Source: Idiomarinaceae bacterium HL-53
Lineage (GTDB): Bacteria > Pseudomonadota > Gammaproteobacteria > Enterobacterales > Alteromonadaceae
NCBI GenBank assembly: GCA_001458075.1
Contig: LN899469.1
Span: 1,276,659 to 1,340,658 of the forward strand
Reading direction: 5' to 3'
Length of the DNA: 64,000 nt
The number at the start of each line of letters is the position of its first letter. Position 1 is the first letter of the stretch. A program made the position numbers and the translations under genes. Below the pieces are notes generated by a model, which was given only the letters and a program-made list of their open reading frames with translations, had not been told where the DNA came from and did no database searches. Positions 30,212 through 41,383 of the stretch are shown one piece after another.

Positions 30212-31393
30212 ATGACCATTAAATTAATGAGTGACATGGATTTACGCGGGAAGCGAGTACTCATTCGTGAAGATCTAAATGTACCGGTGAAAGACGGGAA
30301 AGTGACTTCTGACGCACGACTGCGTGCTGCGTTGCCTACGCTTCAGCAGGTGTTAGAGCAAGGTGCAAAAGTGATGGTCATGTCGCATTTAGGTCGACCT
30401 GAAGAAGGCGAATATAGCGAAGAGTTTTCCATGAGTCCGGTAGTGAAATACCTGGCGGCGCATTTAAATTTCCCAGTGCGGTTGGAAACAAATTATCTAG
30501 ATGGCGTTGAAGTTGCAGGTGGCGAGCTCGTCGTTTTTGAAAATGTTCGCTTTAATGTGGGTGAAAAGAAAAATGATCCCTCATTAGCAAAAAAATTAGC
30601 CGCACTTTGCGATGTATTCGTAATGGACGCATTTGGCACCGCACATAGAGCGCAAGCATCAACCTACGGTGTTGCCCAATACGCACCGATTGCCTGTGCG
30701 GGGCCTTTGCTGGCGCAAGAGTTAAATGCGCTCGGTAAAGCATTAGAGAATCCGAAGCGACCACTCGTTGCTATTGTGGGTGGGTCTAAAGTATCTACGA
30801 AGCTCATGGTACTCAACTCGCTCGTGCGTAAAGTTGATCAACTTATTGTGGGTGGCGGCATAGCAAATACGTTCATTAAAGCAGCCGGACATTCGGTTGG
30901 TAAATCACTCGTGGAAGACGATTTAGTGCAAGAAGCTCAGCGGTTGGCAGAGTCTGCGAAAACCAGAGGCGCTGATATTCCAATTCCAACCGACGTGGTA
31001 GTGGGTGAGAGATTCGCTGAAGACGCGGCTGCAACGACTAAGTCGGTTGCCGAGGTCAGCGCACAAGATATGATTTTTGATATCGGTCCAGAAACGGCTG
31101 ACGCGCTAGCCGCGATGCTGAAAAATGCCGGTACCATCGTTTGGAACGGCCCTGTTGGAGTTTTTGAGTTTGAGCAGTTTGGTGCGGGTACTGAGTCACT
31201 GGCGCGTGCGATTGCTCAAAGTAATGCGTTTAGCATTGCCGGCGGTGGTGACACCCTTGCAGCAATCGACAAATATGGTATTGCTGAGCAAATCTCCTAT
31301 ATTTCTACGGGCGGGGGAGCATTCCTCGAATTTTTGGAAGGCAAAACATTACCAGCGGTTGCAATTCTGCAGGCGCGTGGGCAAGATTCATAA
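30212..31393 (+). CDS. pgk: Phosphoglycerate kinase
   Basis: Transfers phosphate between 1,3-bisphosphoglycerate and ADP in glycolysis. 393 residues from the ATG at 30212 (GAGG upstream); the frame opens 11 codons earlier without support. [41 protein letters not shown] and the C-terminal [15 protein letters not shown] are all present. Second-last gene of the operon, 29 bases after epd. Confidence 0.97.
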   Translation: MTIKLMSDMDLRGKRVLIREDLNVPVKDGKVTSDARLRAALPTLQQVLEQGAKVMVMSHLGRPEEGEYSEEFSMSPVVKYLAAHLNFPVRLETNYLDGVEVAGGELVVFENVRFNVGEKKNDPSLAKKLAALCDVFVMDAFGTAHRAQASTYGVAQYAPIACAGPLLAQELNALGKALENPKRPLVAIVGGSKVSTKLMVLNSLVRKVDQLIVGGGIANTFIKAAGHSVGKSLVEDDLVQEAQRLAESAKTRGADIPIPTDVVVGERFAEDAAATTKSVAEVSAQDMIFDIGPETADALAAMLKNAGTIVWNGPVGVFEFEQFGAGTESLARAIAQSNAFSIAGGGDTLAAIDKYGIAEQISYISTGGGAFLEFLEGKTLPAVAILQARGQDS

Positions 31394-31447
31394 CATCAAT
31401 AAATTTAATAATTTTTAGTATCACAGTGAAGTGAGAGGAGTTTCCCA

Positions 31448-32512
31448 ATGGCACTAATTTCGATGCGCCAACTTTTAGATCACGCAGCCGAACATGGCTA
31501 CGGTGTTCCGGCGTTTAACGTGAATAACTTAGAACAAATGCGCGCAATTATGGAAGCGGCTGACCAAACGAACAGCCCTGTGATTGTGCAGGCTTCAGCA
31601 GGCGCGCGGAAATATGCCGGCGCTCCTTTTCTTCGTCATCTTATTTTGGCTGCAGTAGAAGAGTTCCCGCACATCCCTGTCGTAATGCACCAAGATCATG
31701 GAACCTCGCCAGCGGTATGTCAGCGCTCGATTCAATTAGGGTTCAGCTCGGTTATGATGGACGGGTCGTTGCGCGAAGACGGAAAAACGCCTGCAGATTA
31801 TGATTACAACGTCGACGTGACCCGTCGTACCGTAGAGATGGCGCATGCTTGTGGGGTTTCTGTAGAAGGTGAACTTGGTTGCCTAGGCTCGTTAGAAACA
31901 GGGCAAGCGGGAGAAGAAGATGGCGTAGGTGCAGAAGGGACGCTTTCGCATGATCAGTTGTTAACGGACCCTGAAGAAGCTGCAGATTTCGTAAAAGCAA
32001 CTCAAGTTGATGCACTTGCCATTGCCTGTGGTACCTCTCATGGTGCGTATAAATTTACGCGCCCGCCCACAGGTGACATTCTTGCAATTGATCGTATTAA
32101 AGAGATTCATGCACGTATTCCGAATACCCACTTAGTCATGCATGGCTCTTCGTCTGTGCCCCAAGAATGGCTCGCAATCATTAATGAGTTTGGTGGTGAG
32201 ATCCCTGAAACTTATGGCGTACCAGTTGAACAGATTCAAGAAGGTATTCGCTTCGGTGTGCGCAAGGTGAACATTGATACGGATTTACGCTTAGCGTCTA
32301 CCGGTGCAATTCGCCGTTTCTTAGCGCAGAACAAAAGCGAGTTTGATCCCCGTAAATACTTCGCCGTTGCTACGCAAGCCATGAAGGATATCGTGGTAGC
32401 GCGTTATGAAGCATTCGGTACCGCAGGGCAGGCGAGTAAGATTAAGCCTGTTTCTTTGGAAGCCATGTTTAAACGCTATGAAAAAGGCGAATTGCAGGCA
32501 GTGATCAAATAA
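31448..32512 (+). CDS. fba: Class II fructose-bisphosphate aldolase
   Basis: Zinc-dependent aldolase of 354 residues, of the CbbA/FbaA class IIB long type. Zinc histidines are in [17 protein letters not shown] and VMHGSSSVP, with Glu in [18 protein letters not shown] precedes the ATG. It ends the tkt-epd-pgk-fba unit and is followed by a strong terminator. Confidence 0.96.
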   Translation: MALISMRQLLDHAAEHGYGVPAFNVNNLEQMRAIMEAADQTNSPVIVQASAGARKYAGAPFLRHLILAAVEEFPHIPVVMHQDHGTSPAVCQRSIQLGFSSVMMDGSLREDGKTPADYDYNVDVTRRTVEMAHACGVSVEGELGCLGSLETGQAGEEDGVGAEGTLSHDQLLTDPEEAADFVKATQVDALAIACGTSHGAYKFTRPPTGDILAIDRIKEIHARIPNTHLVMHGSSSVPQEWLAIINEFGGEIPETYGVPVEQIQEGIRFGVRKVNIDTDLRLASTGAIRRFLAQNKSEFDPRKYFAVATQAMKDIVVARYEAFGTAGQASKIKPVSLEAMFKRYEKGELQAVIK

Positions 32513-32540
32513 CGTTTTTTCTTGCAAAAGGACAGTCAAT

Positions 32541-32571
32541 AGCCAGCTTCACGGTAAGCTGGCTTTTTTTT
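32541..32571 (+). terminator. Terminator of the tkt-epd-pgk-fba operon
   Basis: Perfect 9-bp stem AGCCAGCTT/AAGCTGGCT with a 6-base loop and eight T after it. Confidence 0.9.
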
Positions 32572-32665
32572 GTGCTGAAAGCTTTAATAAGGGGTACGCA
32601 ACACCATTCATGATTTGTTACACTATGAAAATAATCATAGTTGCTCGCTACTTATCGGGGGATTC

Positions 32666-33460
32666 GTGCGCAAAATTATTCTTGCATCCATTCTTCTTGC
32701 TGCCTCGTTCGGCACAGACGCCCATGCATCATCGTTTATGTTCGACGATATTCAAGATCGCGACCCTGCAGTGGAAGAAGATAGTTGGTCGGCGAGCGCA
32801 GAGTTCGGTTTTTTGATGCGCTCTGGGAATACGGAAACTCAATCTTGGAAAACGAAGCTTGATTTGTCTCGAGACGCGGGTATGTGGCGCCATAAAGGCA
32901 TGATCGATTATTATCGACAAGAGCGTGAGACTGACACAGGTGATACGGCGATCGACGCCGATCGTTTGTTTATTTCGCTGCAATCGAACCGTATGTTTAA
33001 AAGTTCCGAGCGCTCATCATTGTTTGTGTACACGTCCTATGAAGACGACGCGTTAAACTCATTCGATTACCAAGCTACTATCGCAGCGGGTTACGGTGCA
33101 CGATACAGCTTCCATGAAAAGCTCTATGCAGATTTCGAAGTGGGTCCGGGTATGTCGTACAATAAATTTGCGACCACTGGGGAAACAGAAAGCGACGCGA
33201 TTCTTCGTATGGCAACGAACGTAAATTGGACAATTTCGGAAAACTCAAAGTTTACGCAGCTCATCTCGACCGAAATAGGTGAAGACAATACACGTTCTCG
33301 AGCGGTGTCATCGTTAACCGCGAATTTAAATTCACGTTTAGCAATGCGCTTGTCGCTAACGCTCACGCATAACTCAACCGTGGCCATGCAAGGCGATGGC
33401 AGTTTTCCAGAGAAACTCGATACTGAGACCGCAGTAACGCTCGTTTATACGTTTCAATAA
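32666..33460 (+). CDS. DUF481 outer-membrane protein
   Basis: 264 residues from a GTG start at 32666, chosen because CGGGGGA lies just upstream and the signal peptide then begins VRKIILASILLAASFG and ends DAHA. The mature protein alternates short amphipathic strands and ends in an aromatic (TLVYTFQ), as outer-membrane barrels do. WSASAEFGFLMRSGNTETQSW is the typical opening of DUF481 (YdiY-like, salt-induced outer membrane protein). Role unknown. Confidence 0.88.
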   Translation: MRKIILASILLAASFGTDAHASSFMFDDIQDRDPAVEEDSWSASAEFGFLMRSGNTETQSWKTKLDLSRDAGMWRHKGMIDYYRQERETDTGDTAIDADRLFISLQSNRMFKSSERSSLFVYTSYEDDALNSFDYQATIAAGYGARYSFHEKLYADFEVGPGMSYNKFATTGETESDAILRMATNVNWTISENSKFTQLISTEIGEDNTRSRAVSSLTANLNSRLAMRLSLTLTHNSTVAMQGDGSFPEKLDTETAVTLVYTFQ

Positions 33461-33485
33461 ACGTGGTTAATGCAGGGAAGAAATC

Positions 33486-33944
33486 ATGAAGCGAGTCGAA
33501 AAAATTTCGAACCTAAAGTTGTTAGAAATAATCAATCGCTTAGATTTCTTCCGGCAGTTTTCAATTGAAGAACGAAGAATCCTACTTGAAGACCGCCTAG
33601 AGGTTTATGTGTGCAAGAAAGGCTTTCGGGTTTTTCGCGAAGGTGAGGTCGACTCTACGTTTTATTTGCTACTCAGTGGTCGAATTCAGATTATGCAAAA
33701 AGCGGGCGATCGGGTTCTTGGTGTTATAGGTCCAGGGCAGTTCTTGGGCGAAGGCGCTTTCGTGACTCAAGCGCCTCGGAGTGCGTCGGCAGTGGCCGAG
33801 GAAGATTCTGTACTTCTTCGACTTGATTCAAAGGCATTGCGGTCGCTCTCCGCAGTTATTCGAGAAAAGTTAAAAGACGCTATTATTGCTGGCATGGCGC
33901 GTCGTATCGTGCATTTGAACGAACGCTTAGAAGCGCTCGAATAA
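33486..33944 (+). CDS. Stand-alone cyclic-nucleotide-binding domain protein
   Basis: 152 residues forming a single cNMP-binding beta-roll: RLDFFRQFSIEERRILLED leads in, REGEVDSTFYLLLSGRIQI, then the phosphate-binding cassette LGEGAFVTQAPRSASAVAEE. No DNA-binding helix-turn-helix, kinase or other output domain follows; only a short C-terminal helix. It might bind cAMP or c-di-GMP and act through a partner. It sits 25 bp after the DUF481 gene and may be co-transcribed with it. Confidence 0.82.
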   Translation: MKRVEKISNLKLLEIINRLDFFRQFSIEERRILLEDRLEVYVCKKGFRVFREGEVDSTFYLLLSGRIQIMQKAGDRVLGVIGPGQFLGEGAFVTQAPRSASAVAEEDSVLLRLDSKALRSLSAVIREKLKDAIIAGMARRIVHLNERLEALE

Positions 33945-33986
33945 GCGCGATAAATCGGTTCTATCGGTTCCTTTCCTCATTTTATT

Positions 33987-33995
33987 TGCTACAAT
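33987..33995 (+). promoter_or_regulatory. Extended -10 promoter of the DUF47-pit unit
   Basis: TGCTACAAT: a TGn extension followed by TACAAT (5 of 6). No good -35 at 17 bases, as is common for extended -10 promoters. It leaves a leader of about 90 bases before the DUF47 gene. Confidence 0.45.
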
Positions 33996-34091
33996 GCGGC
34001 CCGAACGTGCTTATTCGGCTGTGGTGCTTAATTTCTGCGCCAAATGCTAGTGGTAGAGCATGATGCATAAAGCAAATAAGAGGGGCAATAT

Positions 34092-34772
34092 ATGCCAGCA
34101 AGTTCATTTTTAGGTGTCTTCGCAAAGTCGCCTATCAAACCTGTCATTGAACATATTAATCAAATACATGACACGGCAATGGCACTTAAGCCATTTTTTG
34201 AAGCGGTCTATCAAGAAGATTGGGTTGCTGCAGAAAAAGCACAAAAAGAGATCTCGAGACTAGAAAAAGTTGCTGATGAAACAAAACGAGAAATCCGTTT
34301 GAACCTGCCAAGTGGCTTGTTCTTGCCGGTTGAACGTGCCGACCTACTTGAACTCGTATCGCAACAAGATCGAATTGCAAATAAAGCAAAGGACATTGCT
34401 GGTTTGATGACAGGTCGACAATTACCAGTGCCCACTGCATTACTTGAGCCATTCAAGAACTACTTAGGTCGTTGTTTAGATTCAACAACCATGGCTCGAG
34501 ATACGATTAACGAGTTTGACGATCTTCTCGAAACTGGCTTTCGTGGCCGGGAGCGTGATTTAGTGGTGAGCATGATCGGCGAACTAGATAAAATCGAAGA
34601 AGATACAGATGAGCTACAAGTGAGCTTACGTCGTGGTTTGCGAGAAATTGAGAATGAGATGAATCCACTCGACGTGATGTTCTTGTATCAAATTTTAGAT
34701 TGGGTGGGTGATTTGGCTGACCTTTCCGAACGTGTCGGTAACCGCTTCGAGCTCATGCTCGCGCGCGTTTAA
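34092..34772 (+). CDS. DUF47/PhoU-like Pit accessory protein
   Basis: 226 residues, all helical, of the TIGR00153/DUF47 family that is related to PhoU and almost always lies next to a PiT phosphate transporter. LEKVADETKREIRLNLPSGLFLPVERADLLELV is the family core (two metal-binding EKxxDxxxR-like turns). It is thought to control the transporter. It is followed after 21 bp by pit. Confidence 0.92.
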   Translation: MPASSFLGVFAKSPIKPVIEHINQIHDTAMALKPFFEAVYQEDWVAAEKAQKEISRLEKVADETKREIRLNLPSGLFLPVERADLLELVSQQDRIANKAKDIAGLMTGRQLPVPTALLEPFKNYLGRCLDSTTMARDTINEFDDLLETGFRGRERDLVVSMIGELDKIEEDTDELQVSLRRGLREIENEMNPLDVMFLYQILDWVGDLADLSERVGNRFELMLARV

Positions 34773-34793
34773 GCCAACAACCGGGGACAGAGA

Positions 34794-36062
34794 ATGGATT
34801 TAATCACTTCATACGGAACAATTTTGATTGTTCTTGCGGCCATTTTTGGCTTTTTAATGGCTTGGGGTATCGGTGCAAATGACGTGGCAAACGCCATGGG
34901 AACCTCTGTAGGTTCAAAAGCACTGACTATTAAGCAAGCGATTATCATCGCTATGATTTTCGAATTTGCGGGAGCTTATTTAGCAGGAGGAGAAGTTACT
35001 TCCACCATTCGCAAAGGCATTATCGACCAGGCATATGTGGTCGATACACCGGATTTGCTCGTGTTAGGTATGATTTCATCGTTACTGGCGGCGGGTCTAT
35101 GGCTGGTGTTAGCGTCTTATCTGGGTTGGCCAGTGTCTACAACGCACTCTATCATTGGTGCCATCGTTGGTTTTGCCGCGGTCGGTATCTCAGTAGATGC
35201 GGTGCAATGGGGCAAAGTAGCTGGGGTCGTTGGGAGCTGGATCGTTACACCTGCTATTTCAGGTATTCTCGCATACTTTATTTTTATCAGCGCACAGCGA
35301 CTTATATTTGATAAAGAAAACCCATTCGCAGCAGCCAAGAAGTATGTGCCGATTTATATGGGCTTAGCGGGTTTCATTATGACCCTTCTAACCATCAAGA
35401 AAGGGTTGAAACACGTTGGGCTCGAAATGAGCACCTTCGAGGGCTACGCGTGGGCCATTGGTATCGCGATCGCGATAGGAATTGGCGGTAAAGTTGTTAT
35501 TGAACGCCTCAAATTCGACCCAAGTGCCGATCGTGACATGCATTTTACCAATGTGGAAAAGGTATTTGCTGTGCTCATGATTGTAACCGCTTGTTGTATG
35601 GCATTCGCTCACGGTTCTAACGACGTCGCTAATGCGATTGGTCCACTTGCTGCTGTGGTGAGTGTGGTATCAAGTGGGGGTGTGGTTGACTCAACAGCAC
35701 GCTTAGCTTGGTGGGTATTACCACTGGGTGCATTTGGTATTGTCATGGGGTTAGCTTTATTCGGGCACCGAGTGATCGCCACGATCGGTAAAGGTATCAC
35801 GCACTTAACACCAAGCCGCGGTTTTGCAGCAGAGCTTGCCGCAGCGAGTACCGTGATTATTGCATCGGGCGCAGGCTTGCCGATCTCTACCACGCAAACA
35901 CTTGTGGGTGCCGTATTGGGCGTTGGTTTAGCTCGAGGCATCGCAGCATTGAATATGAATGTGGTAGGTAGCATTGTGGTGTCTTGGGTCATCACGTTGC
36001 CTGCAGGTGCACTCATGTCGATTATCTTTTTCTTCGGTTTACGCGCCGCATTTGGTGTTTAA
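34794..36062 (+). CDS. pit: Low-affinity inorganic phosphate transporter, PiT family
   Basis: 422-residue inner-membrane protein with about ten to eleven hydrophobic segments. The two inverted PiT signatures are clear: GANDVANAMGTSVGSKALT near residue 27 and AHGSNDVANAIGPLAAV near 270. It carries metal phosphate with protons or sodium. Transcribed with the DUF47 partner just upstream. Confidence 0.95.
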   Translation: MDLITSYGTILIVLAAIFGFLMAWGIGANDVANAMGTSVGSKALTIKQAIIIAMIFEFAGAYLAGGEVTSTIRKGIIDQAYVVDTPDLLVLGMISSLLAAGLWLVLASYLGWPVSTTHSIIGAIVGFAAVGISVDAVQWGKVAGVVGSWIVTPAISGILAYFIFISAQRLIFDKENPFAAAKKYVPIYMGLAGFIMTLLTIKKGLKHVGLEMSTFEGYAWAIGIAIAIGIGGKVVIERLKFDPSADRDMHFTNVEKVFAVLMIVTACCMAFAHGSNDVANAIGPLAAVVSVVSSGGVVDSTARLAWWVLPLGAFGIVMGLALFGHRVIATIGKGITHLTPSRGFAAELAAASTVIIASGAGLPISTTQTLVGAVLGVGLARGIAALNMNVVGSIVVSWVITLPAGALMSIIFFFGLRAAFGV

Positions 36063-36092
36063 ATCGGAGAAAGTAGGAGAGGAACAAGCGGT

Positions 36093-37145
36093 ATGAAACG
36101 GCAAGATTTTACCTTCGAGCTTCCAGATGAGCTCATCGCTAGGTATCCACAACCGGATCGTACAAGTAGTCGCTTACTTCACTTAGACGGCCCTACTGGG
36201 GCCGTTTCTCATTACCAGTTTAAAAATCTTCTCGACTTAGTTGCACCCGGAGATTTAATGGTATTCAACGACACGCGGGTAATTCCTGCGCGTTTGATGG
36301 GTGAGAAAGTTTCTGGTGGCAAAGTTGAGATTCTGATCGAGCGTGTGCTCGATGAACATCGTGCGCTTGCGCACGTGCGCTCTAACCGAAGTCCAAAACC
36401 GGGTGCTCGGTTGCTTATGGAAAATGCAATCGATGTAGAGGTTGTTGGGCGGGACGATGCGCTCTTTGAGCTGAAGTTCGACCCGAGTAAAACACTGCTT
36501 GAATGGCTTGAGGCATATGGTCATATGCCATTGCCCCCTTATATCGATAGGCCTGACGAAGCAACTGATAAAGAGCGTTACCAAACCGTGTATGGCACCA
36601 AGCCTGGAGCTGTTGCAGCTCCTACAGCGGGCCTACATTTTGACGATGCGCTCCTCGCTGCTTTGCGAGACAAAGGGGTAGAAATCGCGCATGTTACGTT
36701 GCACGTGGGCGCGGGTACTTTTCAGCCAGTTCGAGTGGATAACATTCATGAGCACAAAATGCACAGCGAATATGCAGAGGTGCCGGATTCAGTGGTAATA
36801 GCGGTAAAAGCTGCGAAAGCACGCGGTGGGCGCGTCATTGCGGTGGGTACCACTTCGGTTCGCAGCTTAGAGTCTGCGGCTTGGAAATCTCCAACAGGAG
36901 AAATTGAACCGCTTTCTGGCGAAACGGATATTTTCATTTTTCCCGGTTATGAATTCAAAGTTGTAGACGCCATGATCACCAATTTTCATTTACCTGAGTC
37001 GACACTTATCATGCTGGTGTCTGCATTTGCAGGCCAAAAGGCGGTGTTGTCTGCTTACCGAGAAGCGGTGCAAGCGCAATACAGATTTTTTAGTTACGGC
37101 GACGCAATGTTTGTAACACGCAAATTAAATGCGTTGAACGTATAG
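36093..37145 (+). CDS. queA: S-adenosylmethionine:tRNA ribosyltransferase-isomerase QueA
   Basis: Builds epoxyqueuosine on tRNA by adding a ribosyl group from SAM to preQ1. 350 residues. [51 protein letters not shown] and HMHVGAGTF-like [13 protein letters not shown] segment (here [13 protein letters not shown]) are the family's motifs. Precedes tgt by 13 bases; the two enzymes act consecutively. Confidence 0.97.
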   Translation: MKRQDFTFELPDELIARYPQPDRTSSRLLHLDGPTGAVSHYQFKNLLDLVAPGDLMVFNDTRVIPARLMGEKVSGGKVEILIERVLDEHRALAHVRSNRSPKPGARLLMENAIDVEVVGRDDALFELKFDPSKTLLEWLEAYGHMPLPPYIDRPDEATDKERYQTVYGTKPGAVAAPTAGLHFDDALLAALRDKGVEIAHVTLHVGAGTFQPVRVDNIHEHKMHSEYAEVPDSVVIAVKAAKARGGRVIAVGTTSVRSLESAAWKSPTGEIEPLSGETDIFIFPGYEFKVVDAMITNFHLPESTLIMLVSAFAGQKAVLSAYREAVQAQYRFFSYGDAMFVTRKLNALNV

Positions 37146-37149
37146 ATAG

Positions 37150-38283
<1,134 letters not shown>

Positions 38284-38395
38284 TCTTGTTAACGCTTGCG
38301 AAAAACGATCGGCTCTATCACAATAGTGTAAAGAAACTGGCAAGTTTGCCGATGATAAGCCACCAAACTAAAAATGATCCAAGGAGTTGCATACG

Positions 38396-39094
38396 ATGAG
38401 TGCGGAAGGCTTTTCCCCATCGTTAAGACCTGTCCCTGTGGAAATGGAACTGCGCTTTGGCACCCATAACGAGCGTGTCAAAGGCTTGTTGGTTGGGCAG
38501 CGACAGCCGGAATATTTAGTGATCGAGATATCGAAGAAATACAACTGGGCCGAAGTGCAAGATTGGTTCGCAGAGTGTGCGACGGTAGTGATTCGGGGCG
38601 TACTTGATCAAGGCCAGATCGTTGCCGCTGCAACGGGTTATTTGAGTGCGACGTCACGCCCTCAACGACTGATCTTCTTACAGTATCCTAAGCGCTTTGA
38701 AGCCCGTGGTTTACGCCAATCTCCTCGTATTGAGGTTGAGCTCGATGCAGTGATTCGAATTGCGCCAAATATCCCCTCACCATTTCCACAAGGCAGTGGT
38801 ATTACTGAGGTGAAGGGGCAAGTTAAAGATATTTCTCGCGGTGGTATGGGGTTCTCCGCAAAAGCCGATCCAACTCTGAGCGCCGAGAAGTTAAACGGTG
38901 GTATTGTTGAAGTCGAAGTATTAGACGGCGATAATTCACTTTTGAAAACAGTCGTGGAAATCCGAGGGGCGAAGCAATCTGGAATCACGATGGTAATGGG
39001 TTTGTTGGTTGATAAAAAGGACCAACGCTACCTAGATTCACTGGATGATCTGATCCTCCATTCGAAATTGATCAAACAAGCGATTCACGGATAG
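38396..39094 (+). CDS. PilZ domain protein, YcgR-like
   Basis: 232 residues from the ATG at 38396, which has AAGGAG 9 bases upstream. N-terminal YcgR-N-like domain about 1-110, then a PilZ domain with both c-di-GMP motifs: RQSPR (RxxxR) near 110 and DISRGGMGFS (DxSxxG) near 150. It should bind c-di-GMP and slow the flagellar motor or act on another target. It stands between tgt and the rpsU promoter and is not beside flagellar genes. The diguanylate cyclase at 57.6 kb is a possible source of its ligand. Confidence 0.88.
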   Translation: MSAEGFSPSLRPVPVEMELRFGTHNERVKGLLVGQRQPEYLVIEISKKYNWAEVQDWFAECATVVIRGVLDQGQIVAAATGYLSATSRPQRLIFLQYPKRFEARGLRQSPRIEVELDAVIRIAPNIPSPFPQGSGITEVKGQVKDISRGGMGFSAKADPTLSAEKLNGGIVEVEVLDGDNSLLKTVVEIRGAKQSGITMVMGLLVDKKDQRYLDSLDDLILHSKLIKQAIHG

Positions 39095-39110
39095 AATTTA
39101 CACAAAAGGG

Positions 39111-39139
39111 TTTACAGACCCGTTTCATTTGTTTAGAAT
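39111..39139 (+). promoter_or_regulatory. Main promoter of the rpsU-dnaG-rpoD operon
   Basis: TTTACA (5 of 6), exact 17-bp spacer, TAGAAT (5 of 6). This is the best sigma70 match I found in the window. Transcription would start about 80 bases before rpsU. Confidence 0.75.
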
Positions 39140-39225
39140 TCAGCACCAATTTTTTCCGAGATTGATGACTCAACCGACAAGATTGTTGGGGCATCCATAG
39201 ATAATGTTTTTGAGGTGAGGGGCTA

Positions 39226-39441
39226 ATGCCAGCAGTTAAATTGAAAGAAAACGAGCCATTTGACGTCGCGTTACGTCGTTTTAAGCGTTCTTGCGAAAAA
39301 GCAGGCGTATTGTCTGAGGTACGTAGCCGTGAGTTCTACGAGAAGCCTACTTCAGAGCGTAAGCGTAAGAAAGCTGCGGCAGTAAAACGCCACGCTAAAA
39401 AATTGGCTCGTGAGAACGCACGTCGTACGCGTTTGTACTAA
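39226..39441 (+). CDS. rpsU: 30S ribosomal protein S21
   Basis: 71 residues, highly basic, essentially the family sequence ([19 protein letters not shown]). S21 binds the small subunit near the anti-Shine-Dalgarno and helps initiation. Opening gene of the macromolecular synthesis operon; GAGGTGAGG precedes the ATG. Confidence 0.98.
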   Translation: MPAVKLKENEPFDVALRRFKRSCEKAGVLSEVRSREFYEKPTSERKRKKAAAVKRHAKKLARENARRTRLY

Positions 39442-39468
39442 GACTGCATCACAGCTCGATTTTCAGAG

Positions 39469-39495
39469 AAACCGTGCCAACGCACGGTTTTTTTG
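39469..39495 (+). terminator. Intra-operon terminator between rpsU and dnaG
   Basis: AAACCGTGC/GCACGGTTT with a 4-base loop and T run. In E. coli a partial terminator at the same place lets S21 be made in large excess over primase; the position here is the same, so the same balance is inferred. Confidence 0.85.
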
Positions 39496-39527
39496 TACGC
39501 GGAAATTTAATAGAGTAAATTAACTCC

Positions 39528-41270
39528 ATGGCTGGATTAATACCTCGCGACTTTATCCAAGATTTGATTGCACGAGCGGACATTGTGTCGGTTGTGGACA
39601 GTCGTGTGCGGTTAAAAAAGGCAGGTAAGAATTACCAAGCCTGTTGCCCTTTCCATGGTGAGAAAACGCCTTCATTTACCGTTGCGCCCGACAAGCAGTT
39701 CTATCACTGCTTTGGTTGTGGAGTGCACGGGAACGCGATTGATTTCATTATGGAATATGAGGGCCTAGAGTTTCCTGATGCAGTAGAAGCACTTGCCAGT
39801 GATATGGGGCTAGAGGTGCCGCGCGAGAAGGGAACCGGGCAATCGCGTGATCGCGCTGAGATCGAAGACGACTTTGCCCTGATGGAAAAAGCGACTCAAT
39901 TTTTCGAACAGCAATTGCGGAAACACCCAAATTCTCAGAGAGTGATCGATTATTTGCGTGGGCGTGGATTGACCGGCGAAATTGTGAAGCAATTTGGAAT
40001 TGGCTATGCACCTGAAGGCTGGGATGGCCTATTAAAAGCTTTGGGTGGCAACAGTAAACGAGAGAGCCAATTGCTGGCGCTCAAATTAATTACAGAGAAT
40101 GATCGCGGCAAGCGCTTTGATTTTTTCCGTGATCGGATCATGTTTCCGATTCGAGACCGTCGCGGTCGTGTGGTGGGCTTTGGTGGGCGTGTGCTCGATA
40201 ATGAACAAGGTCCCAAATACCTGAACTCCCCTGAAACTCGGTTATTTCACAAAGGCCGTGAGCTTTACGGCTTTTATGAAATGAAACAACACAGTAAGCA
40301 GCTTGAGCAAGTGGTCATTGTTGAAGGCTATATGGATGTCGTCGCGCTTGCGCAACATGGTGTTTATAACGCAGTTGCCGCACTGGGCACAGCCGCTACA
40401 CCTGATCATTTGCAGTTACTTTTTCGCCAAACTCAACAAGTTGTGTGTTGTTTCGATGGTGATAGAGCAGGACGAGACGCCGCGTGGCGAGCACTTGAAA
40501 ATGCGCTTCCGCTCCTGCGTGATGGTCACGATCTCCGTTTTTTATTCCTTCCCGACGGCGATGATCCCGACAGTCTCGTGCGGCGCGAGGGTGCAGAAGG
40601 TTTTGCAAGTAAGCTCGCTCAAGCACGTTCATTTAAAGATTACTTCTTTGATCATTTGAGTGCCGACGTGGATCTGTCGTCAGATGCTGGGAAGGCGAGT
40701 TTATTGGCGAAAGTTAGGCCGTTATTAAACACCATGCAAAGTGATTTCTATCGTGAGTTATTGCATGAGGAATTGGCAAAGCGAATTGGCCGTAGTACCG
40801 CACAACTGGAAGCACTGGAAAAAGGAACGAAACCAAACCGAGCGAACACCGATTCGCGGCAAAAGCTGAGCCCAGTAGAACGAGCGATGGGTTTGCTAGT
40901 ACAGTACCCGCATTTAGGTCGCTTGGTGAAGGTAAATAACACCCTTGAGAAGCTGAAAATGGAAGGCGCAAAAGTGTTTATTGCTTTGCATCGACAAACA
41001 CACACCGCAGAATTAAATACGGCGAGTGTGCTTGAAGGCTGGCGTGGTACAAAATATGAAGCTCAATTGCGAGAGCTAGCCCAATGGCAGCACCAAGTAG
41101 ACGAGGCGAACATCGAAAAGGAATTTAAAGAAACTTATGTTTTCCTCATTGATCGCTATTTAGAGCAGCGTTACGAAGAGCTGCGCTTGCTGCCGGAAGA
41201 AGAACTCACGCGAGAGCGAAAACTAGAACTTGTGCAATTGCTGCAAGTTATAAAACGAGCACGAACTTAA
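39528..41270 (+). CDS. dnaG: DNA primase DnaG
   Basis: Makes RNA primers at the replication fork. 580 residues (E. coli 581). CHC2 zinc finger with Cys40, His43, Cys61 and Cys64; RNA polymerase core with the TOPRIM acidic motifs VEGYMDVVAL and CFDGDRAGRDAAW; C-terminal helicase-binding domain from about 435. Between rpsU and rpoD as in E. coli. Confidence 0.97.
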   Translation: MAGLIPRDFIQDLIARADIVSVVDSRVRLKKAGKNYQACCPFHGEKTPSFTVAPDKQFYHCFGCGVHGNAIDFIMEYEGLEFPDAVEALASDMGLEVPREKGTGQSRDRAEIEDDFALMEKATQFFEQQLRKHPNSQRVIDYLRGRGLTGEIVKQFGIGYAPEGWDGLLKALGGNSKRESQLLALKLITENDRGKRFDFFRDRIMFPIRDRRGRVVGFGGRVLDNEQGPKYLNSPETRLFHKGRELYGFYEMKQHSKQLEQVVIVEGYMDVVALAQHGVYNAVAALGTAATPDHLQLLFRQTQQVVCCFDGDRAGRDAAWRALENALPLLRDGHDLRFLFLPDGDDPDSLVRREGAEGFASKLAQARSFKDYFFDHLSADVDLSSDAGKASLLAKVRPLLNTMQSDFYRELLHEELAKRIGRSTAQLEALEKGTKPNRANTDSRQKLSPVERAMGLLVQYPHLGRLVKVNNTLEKLKMEGAKVFIALHRQTHTAELNTASVLEGWRGTKYEAQLRELAQWQHQVDEANIEKEFKETYVFLIDRYLEQRYEELRLLPEEELTRERKLELVQLLQVIKRART

Positions 41271-41321
41271 CCCGAATCTATTAATTTATTTTCATCTCGA
41301 CTGGCTGAATCTGCGTATATT

Positions 41322-41330
41322 TGTTATACT
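41322..41330 (+). promoter_or_regulatory. Extended -10 promoter just upstream of rpoD
   Basis: TGTTATACT: TGn followed by TATACT (5 of 6), 54 bases before the rpoD ATG. The -35 region is poor. It would give rpoD some expression independent of the operon promoter. Confidence 0.5.
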
Positions 41331-41383
41331 GTTCGGTCATTCCGAAGGGTTCCCAAAATTCATTGATTGAGGTGTTGGCCTGT

